Below, piece after piece: positions 19,569-27,226 of a stretch of 64,000 bases of DNA. The notes beneath the pieces are model-generated. The model did not search any database. It was not told the DNA's origin and saw only the letters and a program-made list of their open reading frames with translations. The stretch is from AP-15 sp963814865. GTDB taxonomy: Bacteria; Pseudomonadota; Alphaproteobacteria; ATCC43930; CGMCC-115725. The position numbers were made by a program, and so were the translations under genes. The DNA lies in contig CAWFEN010000015.1 of NCBI GenBank assembly GCA_963814865.1, positions 186,001 through 250,000 on the forward strand, in the 5' to 3' direction. How positions within the stretch are numbered: position 1 is the first letter of the stretch; every line of letters begins with the position of its first letter.

Positions 19569-19657
19569 AGGTTGTCGCCTGAATGACAGCCGCTCGAACC
19601 CCGCCCATGCCGGGAGGATGCCGGTATTTTGGGCAGATGACTGCCACAGCGCTCAGC

Positions 19658-19798
19658 AATCAGCACCTGTCGATCCGGCGAGCCGCGCTGAAGGCGGCCG
19701 GCTGCGAGGTGATCCGTGCCGAGAAGGCGAGCGGCACCCCCCGCGACGGCCGCAGCGAATTGCAGGTGTTGCTCGACTTCCCGCGCGCCGGCGACACC
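19658..19798 (+). pseudogene. Fragment of a serine recombinase (resolvase) catalytic domain
   Basis: QHLSIRRAALKAAGCEVIRA, then EKASGTPRDGRSELQVLLDF and RAGDT, match the stretch that follows the active-site Ser region in Tn3-type resolvases. The first 15 or so residues with the catalytic Ser and everything after GDT are missing; at 19799 the frame runs into unrelated sequence and stops. It is one of three separate resolvase pieces in this window. Confidence 0.65.
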
Positions 19799-19859
19799 GC
19801 TCGTGGGCGGTGAGGTCCTCGGTGTCACGTCATTTGTGTGCTGAGAAGGCTGCGAACTC

Positions 19860-19978
19860 TCATACGAACCCGGTGAAGCAGCCCGACCGCAAGCCGTTCC
19901 TCGATAACAGCTTCGCCCGCTACGGCTATCTGCCGAACCCGGCCAGCCCGACGGCGGGGTTGCCGGTCGGCTTCCGGC
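19860..19978 (+). other. Short unidentified coding-like remnant
   Basis: One frame reads DRKPFLDNSFARYGYLPNPA followed by SPTAGLPVGFR, which looks like real protein and faintly recalls the start of some di-haem cytochrome c peroxidase-like proteins. It has no start or stop of its own and is wedged between a resolvase fragment and an IS21 fragment. I cannot assign it. Confidence 0.25.
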
Positions 19979-20101
19979 GTGCCGGCGCAGCTGGTGCCGG
20001 ACAATCCAAAGGTCGGCGTCACCCGCGCCAACTGGTACGAGCCGGGCCTCAACCGGACCTATCTCGATCTGGCGACCCATTACGGCACCGCGATCCTGCC
20101 G
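19979..20101 (+). pseudogene. Fragment of an IS21-family transposase (IstA)
   Basis: LVPDNPKVGVTRANWYEPGL and NRTYLDLATHYGTAILP match the part of the IstA catalytic core around its second Asp (D-N-x-K-x-V-x-x-A, YEP-LN-ty-dlA-HYG). Homology stops at 20101, just before the tRNA-Ser remnant. No IstB gene or other IstA part is present nearby. Confidence 0.6.
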
Positions 20102-20118
20102 ATGAGAGACAAACTCGC

Positions 20119-20148
20119 TGGCGGAGAGAGCGGGATTCGAACCCTCGG
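20119..20148 (-). tRNA. 3' end of a tRNA-Ser gene (T arm, acceptor strand, CCA), remnant
   Basis: On the minus strand the bases end CTCTCTCCGCCA and are preceded by a T loop TTCGAAT in a GAGGG/CCCGC stem with one A-G mismatch. The 3' acceptor strand TCTCTCC plus GCCA is typical of bacterial tRNA-Ser. No matching GGAGAGA 5' half, anticodon arm or variable arm lies upstream, so this is a 3' remnant. Such ends are commonly left as attachment sites by integrative elements. Confidence 0.55.
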
Positions 20149-20224
20149 TCTCTCACCGAGGGGCTTCCGGAGGACTCTTCGGTTGCCAGGCTACCGTCGC
20201 TGGGGGCTGGCGAGGCGCCATCGA

Positions 20225-20829
20225 TCAGGACCCCGGTTCCTTCATCAGCCCCCAGAACCCGTATTTGCGCCCATGCCGCTTGTTGAGGCGCGTCATGAAC
20301 CCCTCGTGGTGTTCGACACCCGGCTCTGCCGCAAGGCGATCGGCGAGCCGCGCGCACGACCGCAAATCTCTCGCCGCGTAGGAGTACTGCTTCGAAGAAC
20401 CTTGATCGAGCACGCTTTCCACCATGCGCCGATAGAGCCTGGTCGCCGCAGCCGGATACTTCTCCTCCAAGGCCTCGGCCGCCGGACGCAGCGTGTCGTA
20501 GGCCGCGCCGTCCAATTCCCTCAGCCGCTCCCGGACGAGCTGGTCGGCGCGCAGCAGGTTGGGCCAGGTTACGAAGAAAGCCAGCGCCGTCTCGGCTGAT
20601 CGATAGGCAGCCGCGATCTCGAAGGCCTTGCGCTCCGCCTCGAAATCCGCGAAGTCCGGCAGCCGCTTCAGATGCGCGCGCAGATACTCCGCGTTCAGCG
20701 TCTTCCGGAAATAGGCCCATCGCGCCTCCTGCGCATCATTGCTCTTGCCGAGCGCTTCGAGCGCCTGAACCTGGAGATCGATCTGCGCCGTGTCCTCGTC
20801 GTCGAACGGGCGCCGCGATCTCTTCAGCC
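20225..20829 (-). pseudogene. C-terminal part of a DUF6880-like protein, truncated by IS6 copy B
   Basis: The minus-strand frame is open from the IS boundary at 20829 to the stop at 20225. It reads AQIDLQVQALEALGKSNDAQ, LNAEYLRAHLKRLPDFADFE, AAAYRSAETALAFFVTWPNL, AATRLYRRMVESVLDQGSSK and GFMTRLNKRHGRKYGFWGLM. It aligns block for block with the C-terminus of the full-length gene at 47674-49078 (LPDFADVEKEREALSFAAAY, LYRKMIEFALDRARSS, RRRHGRKIGFWSRF) but is clearly diverged from it. The N-terminal half was removed by the IS or by a deletion next to it. Confidence 0.7.
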
Positions 20830-21678
20830 GGCACCGTCAACTTGGCATCTAGAGATTGACGGAAAGTGCAATGCGCTGAGCGATGCCCGGCAATACGGGT
20901 GATTATGCCGCCATCGCAACGCCGGTGACATCGGCCCAGGTGGCGAAGGCCTGGGTGCGGCCGGAGCGGAGATTGGCGGCGGTGTCGTGGTCTCGGCGGC
21001 GGGGGAAAAGGTTGGCGAGCTGGTCATGGGTGGAAAGGAAGCGTTGTACTTGCCGCGGCGACTTGAACCGCTTCATGATCCGCTCTCGCCGTCGGGTCGG
21101 TTGATGGGAGTTTTCGGCCCGGTTATTGAGGCCCTTGTGCTGCCGATGCTCGACCCCGGGCATGATCTCCCGCTTGGCCGCGGCGTAGCTCTTCAGCTTG
21201 TCGGTGACGAGCACACGAGGGGCTCGACCTTGCTTCTTGAGGAGCTTGCGGAACAGGCGTTTGGCGGCCTTCTTGTCGCGCCGGCTCTGAACGAGGACAT
21301 CGAGAACAAAACCGTCCTGGTCGACAGCACGCCAGAGCCAATGCTTTTTACCGGCTATGCTGATGACGACCTCGTCCAAGTGCCATTTATCGCCACGGCG
21401 AGGCGCTCGCTGACGGATGCGGTTGGCGAATTCCCGCCCGAATTTGAGGCCCCATTGCCGGATCGTCTCGTGGGTTACAGAGATGCCGCGGGCGGCCAGC
21501 ATCTCCTCGACCATGCGTAGGCTCAACGGGAACCGAAAATACAGCCATATCGCGTAGCTGATGATCTCAGCGGGTAGCGATGGCCGGCGTAAATCGGGTC
21601 TCGAGGCGTCGTCATCCCGCCCGTCTACCCGACCACCCGGCTCCGGCCAAGCCTGCTCTCGGCCAACTTGACGGTGCC
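20830..21678 (-). mobile_element. IS6-family insertion sequence, copy B, both ends present
   Basis: 849 bp, bounded by GGCACCGTCAACTTGGC at 20830 and GCCAACTTGACGGTGCC ending at 21678, which form an inverted repeat with one mismatch. The interior appears identical to copy A (6751-7568) in opposite orientation. The adjacent 8 bp on the two sides differ (CTTCAGCC and TAGCCAGT), so no target duplication remains. It interrupts a DUF6880-like gene on one side and a DUF3800-like gene on the other, which indicates that flanking DNA was rearranged through the IS. Confidence 0.9.
20903..21615 (-). CDS. IS6-family transposase (copy B), same N-terminal frame break as copy A
   Basis: The protein is identical to that of copy A across SLRMVEEMLAARGISVTHET, the DDE motifs (WHLDEVV, VTDKLKSYA, NNRAENSHQP) and the C-terminus TWADVTGVAMAA. 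The ATG at 21615 begins MTTPRDPIYAGHRYP and again needs a one-base shift to reach EIISYAIWLYFRFP. Because the element has both terminal repeats, this copy is the better candidate for being mobile if the shift is tolerated, for example by starting downstream at a TTG. Confidence 0.85.
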
Positions 21679-22181
21679 TAGCCAGTACGGGGTTTGCTTC
21701 CGCGCCTGCATGCATCAGTTGCTCAACATCGTGCTAGCCGACGGCAAGCGGCATCGGCTGCATGTCGTGATCGAGGCCGGTCACGTGAATGTCGGCGACA
21801 CGCTTCGAATCTTCGAAGACCTGAAGCGACGCCTGAAACAGCGCCACGGCATCGATCTTTTAGGCGAAATCGTCATCGCCAAAAAGCGGGAACGAGCGCC
21901 GCTAATGGTCGCCGATTTTCTGGCGTCCACCTATTCGATGATGCGGGCATCGAGCGCGCGGGGCGGAATTCGACTATGCGGCGGAAACCCCGGAACCGCC
22001 GAAAGGACAGGCCGGCCTCACGTTCCTAGAACTACTCCCCGATGCTCTTCGCCGGCTGAAGGAGGATTTCGAGACGGATCGACAGGAAGCCGTTGCGGCC
22101 TGGCGCGCCAATCGCCGCGCTAAGTGGGCCGCGTCTTCGGCAAAGGAGCCGGTGGTTTTTGCCGACGAATCACCTTGTTGA
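21679..22181 (+). pseudogene. DUF3800-like protein, N-terminus removed by IS6 copy B
   Basis: Homology starts at the IS edge: SQYGVCFRACMHQLLNIVLA, LHVVIEAGHVNVGDTLRIFE, KQRHGIDLLGEIVIAKK and APLMVADFLASTYSMMRA, the C-terminal part of an RNase-H-like DUF3800 domain. The frame shifts near 21960; another frame continues EFDYAAETPEPPKGQAGLTF, LELLPDALRRLKEDFETDR and AVAAWRANRRAKWAAS to a TGA at 22179-22181. DUF3800 proteins occur in defence islands and near mobile elements; the function is unknown. Confidence 0.5.
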
Positions 22182-22293
22182 ACGCCCGGTCAAACGCCTC
22201 CGGGCTCTCGTCGACCTCGACCTCTCGGGCCATGTCGATGAACCGCTTGAACTGCTCCGGGTCGTCGGGCGGTGACTTCGGTTTGCGTGGCAT
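22120..22293 (-). CDS. Small conserved-looking hypothetical protein (57 aa)
   Basis: From ATG 22293 the frame encodes MPRKPKSPPDDPEQFKRFID, AREVEVDESPEAFDRAFNKV and a Lys/Pro-rich tail. The D-x-E-Q-x-x-R-F-I and E-x-F-D-R-A-F-x-K-V pattern is the kind seen in many short alphaproteobacterial hypothetical proteins. It is hydrophilic with no membrane segment. It lies 13 bp after another minus-strand frame and overlaps the 3' end of the DUF3800 remnant by about 60 bp. Function unknown. Confidence 0.5.
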   Translation of the reverse strand: MPRKPKSPPDDPEQFKRFIDMAREVEVDESPEAFDRAFNKVIRRQKPPAPLPKTRPT

Positions 22294-22306
22294 TGGGATA
22301 CCGTCA

Positions 22307-22582
22307 TTATCTGTCAGGGTCGCCTTTGATCCAGCGCGGATTAGACGCTTGGCCGTACCATGTGACCCGCGATGGTCCAGCATGCCCAGAAAGCCAGAGC
22401 AAGCCAAAAATATCAATCTCGTATCTCGCCTCAAGGACGACCTCAGCGTCGGTAAGTTTGAAGGGGTGAGGCGTGCCGATAGGGCAACGCACATTCGCTG
22501 TACCACCCGGCGCGATCTCGTATCGGGTGCCAGCTCGTGTAAATGCCACATTTTCGATTCTCCGCCTGCCCATGCAGCGCAA
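22307..22582 (-). CDS. Hypothetical protein (91 aa)
   Basis: From ATG 22582 the frame reads RIENVAFTRAGTRYEIAPGG, RCPIGTPHPFKLTDAEVVLE, ARYEIDIFGLLWLSGHAGPS and WYGQASNPRWIKGDPDR. Composition is protein-like (aromatic residues, balanced charge) and the sequence is less GC-rich than the surrounding genes. It precedes the 57-aa frame by 13 bp and may form a pair with it. I recognise no family. A beta-rich small domain is possible, but this is a guess from alternating hydrophobic residues. Confidence 0.35.
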   Translation of the reverse strand: MRCMGRRRIENVAFTRAGTRYEIAPGGTANVRCPIGTPHPFKLTDAEVVLEARYEIDIFGLLWLSGHAGPSRVTWYGQASNPRWIKGDPDR

Positions 22583-22798
22583 CGAACGAACATGTCCATT
22601 CGATGTTGAGAATCCGGAATATATGGCTGTTATTTATAATAGAAAACGGGTATTCAAAGGCATCTTGCGGGTCAGACGCAGGGAACGATATTGTTGCGCT
22701 CGTCTCATATATTCTATCGTAAACGAGATACGTGAAACCAGCGAGCGTTATCAGACGAAATGCCCATGTTAAGAAATCAGCTTTCCGTATTTCACGCT

Positions 22799-22996
22799 AT
22801 GAAAGCAAAATCAAAAGATGTGCTATGCGCCATGTCCACCACATTACTACATATATTCGACGAGCTAGAAAGCAAAGTGCGCGAGAAGCCGGCGAGCCGC
22901 GGCTGCGCAGGTAGTGAAGCGTGGGCGGGCGCAATGTTCCTTTTGGGGGCGCTATTGGCCGCGCTGCTGGCGTGGCGGCGCGGCCTTTTTGGGTAG
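22799..22996 (+). CDS. Possible small single-pass membrane protein (65 aa)
   Basis: ATG 22799 gives MKAKSKDVLCAMSTTLLHIF, a polar middle and a C-terminal hydrophobic segment MFLLGALLAALLAW ending RRGLFG. It lies in an AT-richer patch (22.6-22.9 kb) unlike its neighbours, which suggests foreign DNA. The last codons are the stem of a strong terminator hairpin, so the 3' end may serve both roles or the frame may be accidental. Low confidence. Confidence 0.3.
   Translation: MKAKSKDVLCAMSTTLLHIFDELESKVREKPASRGCAGSEAWAGAMFLLGALLAALLAWRRGLFG
22957..22990 (+). terminator. Rho-independent terminator
   Basis: A perfect 8-bp stem GGCCGCGC / GCGCGGCC with a 13-nt loop is followed directly by five T residues (22986-22990). 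It would stop plus-strand transcription before the convergent IS1595 transposase gene. Confidence 0.55.
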
Positions 22997-23081
22997 GGCG
23001 AGAGCCATGACTGCGGCTCATTTTGGGAATGGCAATTCAAGTTGCCGCGGATCGGATGTGACGGAACTGCGCCGCCGCTTC

Positions 23082-24032
23082 TTAGAAAGGCGGCTCGGCT
23101 TCGTTTTCCCTCTGGCGACGAGTTGTTTGATAGGTGAGCCTTTTGCCCTTTGCGCCGACGAGCGCGCGATCAGCGCGTTCCAGGTCATCAATCCCGAGCG
23201 CGATCCGGTTGTTGTGCCGGAAATCGAATTCAGCGGTATAGCGGTGCAAGTGAGTCTCACTGACGTGGAAATAGCAGCCGTAGATTCCGCGTTTCAGGAT
23301 CGAGAAATAGTTTTCGACCGTATTGGTATGCCAGAACGTGGCGCGGACATATTCCTGAGCGCTATGGTTGACCGCGCCGTGACCAGCAAATTGCCGCCCT
23401 ATGCTCCAATATACGGGGCTTTCATCGGTCATCAGGTAGGTAGCCTTGTGGACGTTAGCAGTGATAACCGGGCGCAGAGTCGCGGCGGTCACGTTCGGGA
23501 CGTGGAAGCTGCGGACGCGCCCGTCGCGCTCGACCAGCGACAGCACCGGCGCTTTCGGCGGGATATAGCCCTTCCGATTTGCAGCCTTGCCGCCGACGTA
23601 GGTTTCGTCCGCTTCGACCACCTGATTCGCGCCGCCGAGCGGTTCGTTCTCATCGATCTTCAGCACAGCCATCGCCTCGCGGACGCGATGGCCGAGAAAC
23701 CATGCGGTTTTCATACTGCCGCCGAAAGTGCGGTGAAGCTGGCGGGTCGCGATGCCTTTCTTGCTGCTGCACATCAGGTAAATCGCTTGAAGCCAGATGT
23801 GCATCGGAACATGGCTCGATTCGAAAATCGTCCGCATTCGCACCGTGAATGGTTTGCGGCAGCCGCGGCATTTCCAAAGACCGGGGCGCGTCGTCTTCCC
23901 CTTCAGCTTCGTTGCCTCGCCGACTGTGCCGCAGTGCGGGCAGACCGGGCCATCGGGCCAAAGTCGGCTTTCGACATAGGCAATAGCGGCGTCTTCGCTG
24001 CAAAGCTGGGGAGCGTTAAGGGCGGATTGCAT
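23082..24032 (-). CDS. IS1595-family transposase
   Basis: 316 residues, apparently complete. It has an N-terminal zinc ribbon (PVCPHCGTVGEA to WKCRGCRKPF, two CxxC pairs), then VRMRTIFESSHVPMHIWLQA and GIATRQLHRTFGGSMKTAWF. The ISXO2-like DDE domain has EADETYVGGKAANRKG, YLMTDESPVYW and NTVENYFSILKRGIYG. All catalytic acidic residues are visible and no frame break is seen, so this element may be functional. I could not define its terminal repeats by eye. It separates the terminator at 22.99 kb from a resolvase scrap at 24.12 kb. Confidence 0.9.
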   Translation of the reverse strand: MQSALNAPQLCSEDAAIAYVESRLWPDGPVCPHCGTVGEATKLKGKTTRPGLWKCRGCRKPFTVRMRTIFESSHVPMHIWLQAIYLMCSSKKGIATRQLHRTFGGSMKTAWFLGHRVREAMAVLKIDENEPLGGANQVVEADETYVGGKAANRKGYIPPKAPVLSLVERDGRVRSFHVPNVTAATLRPVITANVHKATYLMTDESPVYWSIGRQFAGHGAVNHSAQEYVRATFWHTNTVENYFSILKRGIYGCYFHVSETHLHRYTAEFDFRHNNRIALGIDDLERADRALVGAKGKRLTYQTTRRQRENEAEPPF

Positions 24033-24121
24033 GGCTGCTGTTCTCCTTACCCGCCATTCTACCTATGGAGCGCGGTATGTCAAGTGTAACGTTGCCCGAA
24101 TATCTGATGCAGAATGCAGGC

Positions 24122-24163
24122 ATGAGTTACGGCTATGCCCGCGTCTCAACCGACGCCCAGGAC
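24122..24163 (+). pseudogene. N-terminal scrap of a serine recombinase
   Basis: MSYGYARVSTDAQD is the unmistakable start of a resolvase/invertase catalytic domain, including the catalytic Ser of YARVSTDxQ. The sequence after it is unrelated and frameshifted. Only 14 residues remain. Confidence 0.6.
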
Positions 24164-24333
24164 CAACGGGGCCACCCCCGAGCGGCCCCAGCTCAAGAAG
24201 CTGGCGGCGCGAAGCTGGGGCACTTGCGCCTCGACGCTCTGGCCGTCCGTCGAATACCGTCGTTTCTTGCAGGCTCGATAGCATGAGCGCCGGGTTATGG
24301 GTCCTCGCCTGCCCCGCTCGCTGATTTCCCAGC

Positions 24334-24627
24334 CTAAGCCGGTTTCTTCACGTAGACCTTGCACCAGCCGGCCGCTGCAATTTTTCCCGCGACGACCTTG
24401 CACGAAGAAGGCGGCTCGAATTGTAGGCAATTATCGCAGCGCTGCGCGCCGTGCGGCGTGTCCTGGTAGCCGACCACCGTCTGCGCCACCTTGGTCTGAG
24501 CCTCAGCCACGCGATTTCCGCTGATGACAGTGCCGAGCATGGCAGTGCCGCCAGCGGTGAATGCAAGGTTCCGCAGTATCGAGCGGCGCGAAGGCTCTGC
24601 CGACTGGATTTTGGGTGCGTCGTCCAT
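24334..24627 (-). CDS. High-potential iron-sulfur protein (HiPIP)
   Basis: 97 residues from ATG 24627, preceded by GGAG at a good distance. The N-terminus has a Tat motif (SRRSILRN) and a hydrophobic stretch ending VAEAQTKVAQ. The mature part has four cysteines arranged CDNCLQFEPPSSC then KVVAGKIAAAGWC, the pattern of HiPIP [4Fe-4S] proteins, followed by KVYVKK. HiPIPs are periplasmic one-electron carriers that donate to photosynthetic or respiratory oxidases. The gene stands alone between a resolvase scrap and an IS5 element, with no partner gene beside it. An earlier start 24 codons upstream is unlikely because the Tat signal would be internal. Confidence 0.85.
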   Translation of the reverse strand: MDDAPKIQSAEPSRRSILRNLAFTAGGTAMLGTVISGNRVAEAQTKVAQTVVGYQDTPHGAQRCDNCLQFEPPSSCKVVAGKIAAAGWCKVYVKKPA

Positions 24628-24715
24628 GGTTTCTCCATAAATGAGGATGGTAGCGGCTGCATCGGCGAAGCGCTCGGATCCTAAGATTTGACCCAGCATG
24701 GCTAATCCCGCCTAA

Positions 24716-25896
24716 CAGGCTGCGGAAAAACGCCCCAAATCGGGGATGAGTTTAGAGTGCATCGCAGGGATGCCCGTTTTGGTTGCGACGGCAGGTGATT
24801 GGATGTCGCTGATCGGAGGCGCTGTCGCCGACTTGCGAGTGCGGGCATGGCTACGCCGTCGCGCTCAACAGCTTGGGCAGGCGGCCGAGGTTGTAGGCGG
24901 CGGCCGTGAGGGTGAAGATCCATCCGACGCGAGGCAGGCCGCGATGACGCGTCTTGCGCAGCCCGGCGGTCGCCTTGGTCCAGCCGAAGATCTCCTCGAG
25001 GCGCTTGCAGCAGCGCATGCTGAGGGCGTAGCCGGGGTGGCGGGTGGTCCGACCGTCGATCGCCGAGCGCCGGTTGGTGGTGTTCTGGGCGACATGCGGC
25101 GTGACCTGGCACTGGCGCAGTTCCGCGACAAATTCGGCGGCATCGTAGGCTTTGTCGGCGCCAAGCGTGATGCGGTGGTTGCCCGGCCGGACGCCGGCCA
25201 TGTCGAGCGCCGCCTCGCGTTCGGCCGTGCCGGTGGCCAGGCTCAGCCGGGTATCGACCACCAGACCATTGCGGTTCTCCATCAGCACGTGCCCCAGATA
25301 GGCCAGCTTGGCGGCTTGACCCGGCCCCTTGCGGTAGAGCCGCGCGTCGGCGTCGGTGGTCGAGGCATGCGTTTCGTTGCGGCGCTTCTCGCCGTGGAAA
25401 TCGCGCTCGCCATTACGGCCCGCCGCCGGCGGTTCACCGCCGCCATGAACTTGGCGGCCACCTTGCCCTCCACCAGGCGCTCGCGGTTTTTGGTGAACAC
25501 CGTCACGTCCCAGATTGGCGCGTCCAGCGCCAAACCGACAAACCAACGAAACATCAGATTGTAATCCAGCTGCTCCATCAGCTGCCGCTCCGAGCGTACC
25601 GAGTAGAAGGCTTGCAGCAACAGCGCCCGCAGCAACTTCTCGGGCGCGATCGACGGCCGTCCCAGCCGGGCGTACAGCGCCTCAAACTCGGGCGACAATG
25701 CCGCCAGCGCGGCATTCACAATCTCCCGGATCGCCCGCAGCGGATGGTCCTTCGCCACCCGCGCCTCGCAGCTCGCATAGCTGAACAGAGCTCCCGTGTT
25801 CAGATCCCCACCACGCATCGATGCCCCCACATCTCGCTGGCAGGGCGCATCGTACCCCAATATCCCGCCAAATTTCCGACCTTTTTCCGCACCCTG
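24716..25896 (-). mobile_element. IS5-group insertion sequence with intact ends and 4-bp target duplication
   Basis: 1181 bp. The left end CAGGCTGCGGAAAAACG and right end, read inward, CAGGGTGCGGAAAAAGG form a 17-bp imperfect inverted repeat. Both are flanked by CTAA (24712-24715 and 25897-25900), which fits the YTAR target of the IS5 subgroup. The intact duplication indicates a relatively recent insertion, made just upstream of a truncated group II intron reverse transcriptase. Confidence 0.9.
24851..25818 (-). CDS. IS5-family transposase, one frameshift
   Basis: From ATG 25818 the first frame gives MRGGDLNTGALFSYASCEAR, LGRPSIAPEKLLRALLLQAF, RQLMEQLDYNLMFRWFVGL and DVTVFTKNRERL. After about 25430 the protein continues in another frame: ERDFHGEKRRNETHASTTD, YLGHVLMENRNGLVVDTRLS, TLGADKAYDAAEFV and EEIFGWTKATAGLRKTRHRG. 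The DDE residues (THASTTD, GADKAYD, E in the EEIFGWTK region) are all present across the two frames. One indel breaks the gene; either programmed frameshifting or a read error could explain it. Confidence 0.85.
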
Positions 25897-25928
25897 CTAA
25901 GGGTTGATCACTTGGGTGCGGAAATGGA

Positions 25929-27044
25929 TTGTCTTCAGGACGGGCCGCTCCGGCGTTGAGACTTCGGAGCTACATTCCGAAGGAAGACGGCAGCAAGCGC
26001 CCGCTGGCGGTCGCCGCTCTCGAGGACAAGATCGTCCAGAGGGCCACGGCTGCGGTGCTGAGCGTGATCTTCGAGGAGGATTTCCTCGGGTTCTCGTATG
26101 GGTTTCGGCCGAGGCGCAGCCAGCATGATGCGCTGGACGCGCTGATCGTCGGGATCAGCAGCAGGAAGGTGAACTTTATCCTCGACGCCGACATCCGGTC
26201 GTTCTTCACGGACGTTTCCCAGCAATGGGTTGTCCGCTTCCTGGAGCATCGGATCGGCGACAAGCGCATCATCCGGCTCGTCCAGAAATGGCTGCGAGCC
26301 GGCGTCCTCGAAGATGGGGTCGTGACGATCGAGGAGAAGGGGACGGGGCAGGGCTCGGTGATTTCGCCGCTGCTCGCAAACGTCTATCTCCACTACGTTT
26401 TCGATCTCTGGGCCGAGCGCTGGCGACGGCGCGAGGCCTCGGGCGACATGATCATGATCAGGTATGCCGACGACCTCGTTGTCGGCTTCCAGCATGAACA
26501 CGACGCTCGACGCTTCTGGGACGCGATGCGCGAAAGGCTGCGGGAGTTCTCGCTGTCGCTGCATCCGGACAAGACCCGCCTGATTGAGTTCGGCCGCTTT
26601 GCGGCGCAGAACTGCAAGAAGCGCGGGCTCGCCAAGCCGGGGACCTTCCAGTTCCTGGGCTTTGTGCTGATCTGCGGTAAATCCCGACGGGGCGACTTCC
26701 AGATCAGGAGGAAGTCACGCGGGGATCGCATGCGCGCGAAGCTGCAGGAGATCAAGGAAGGGTTGCGGCAGCGGTGGCACTTGCCCATCCCGGATACCGG
26801 GAAATGGCTCGGGCAAATCATCGCCGGCTATTTTGCTTACCACGCCGTGCCGACGAACAGCGCGGCGCTCGGCGCATTCCGCTACCACCTCACCGTTCTC
26901 TGGCACCGGCGTCTCTGCCGGCGCAGTCAGAAAGCGCGCCTGGTGTGGCCGCGGATGGCGAAGCTGGCCGATGACTTTCTCCCTAAGCCACGGATCCTTC
27001 ATCCCTGGCCGAGTGCGCGCTTCGCCGTTAGACACCCGCGGTAG
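25929..27044 (+). CDS. Group II intron reverse transcriptase/maturase, N-terminus truncated
   Basis: The frame begins at a TTG (25929). The family blocks start at RSYIPKEDGSKRPLAVAALE and DKIVQRATAAVLSVIFEEDF. They continue with GFSYGFRPRRSQHDAL, ILDADIRSFFTDVSQ, GTGQGSVISPLLANVYLH and the catalytic IRYADDLVVGFQ (YADD). The maturase/X region includes GKWLGQIIAGYFAYHAVPTN and LWHRRLCRRSQK. About 60-100 N-terminal residues expected upstream are missing; IS5 sits 28 bp away. The polymerase core is intact and no frame break is seen. The gene is followed directly by intron domains V-VI, so this is the 3' part of a group II intron. Confidence 0.88.
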   Translation: MSSGRAAPALRLRSYIPKEDGSKRPLAVAALEDKIVQRATAAVLSVIFEEDFLGFSYGFRPRRSQHDALDALIVGISSRKVNFILDADIRSFFTDVSQQWVVRFLEHRIGDKRIIRLVQKWLRAGVLEDGVVTIEEKGTGQGSVISPLLANVYLHYVFDLWAERWRRREASGDMIMIRYADDLVVGFQHEHDARRFWDAMRERLREFSLSLHPDKTRLIEFGRFAAQNCKKRGLAKPGTFQFLGFVLICGKSRRGDFQIRRKSRGDRMRAKLQEIKEGLRQRWHLPIPDTGKWLGQIIAGYFAYHAVPTNSAALGAFRYHLTVLWHRRLCRRSQKARLVWPRMAKLADDFLPKPRILHPWPSARFAVRHPR

Positions 27045-27116
27045 GAGCCGAGTGCCCGAATTGGGCCCGCTCGGATCTGTGCGGGGGGCGTTCAGCAACG
27101 AACGTCCCTACCGCGA
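27045..27116 (+). ncRNA. Group II intron domains V and VI (3' end of intron)
   Basis: Directly after the RT stop comes GAGCCGAGTGCCC, a short loop and GGGCCCGCTCGGATC, a hairpin of domain V type starting with the typical GAGCCG. Next GTGCGGGGGGCGTTC, a loop and GAACGTCCCTACCGC form a domain VI stem that includes the usual unpaired branch-point A region near the CCTACCGCGA end. The 3' splice site would fall near 27116. Confidence 0.6.
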
Positions 27117-27226
27117 ACATATAGGAAAAAGTGGGGTCGGCGCTCCCAGCAATCGACGCGTCATCCGCTCAACAGCAATCGACTAACGGCCACGCTCGTC
27201 ACCGGTGAGAAGTGCAGGTTAGCCGA

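Noticed and set aside
22473..22772. Plus-strand frame of about 99 residues
   Set aside because: It overlaps a more protein-like minus-strand frame, crosses the composition change and has no recognisable pattern.
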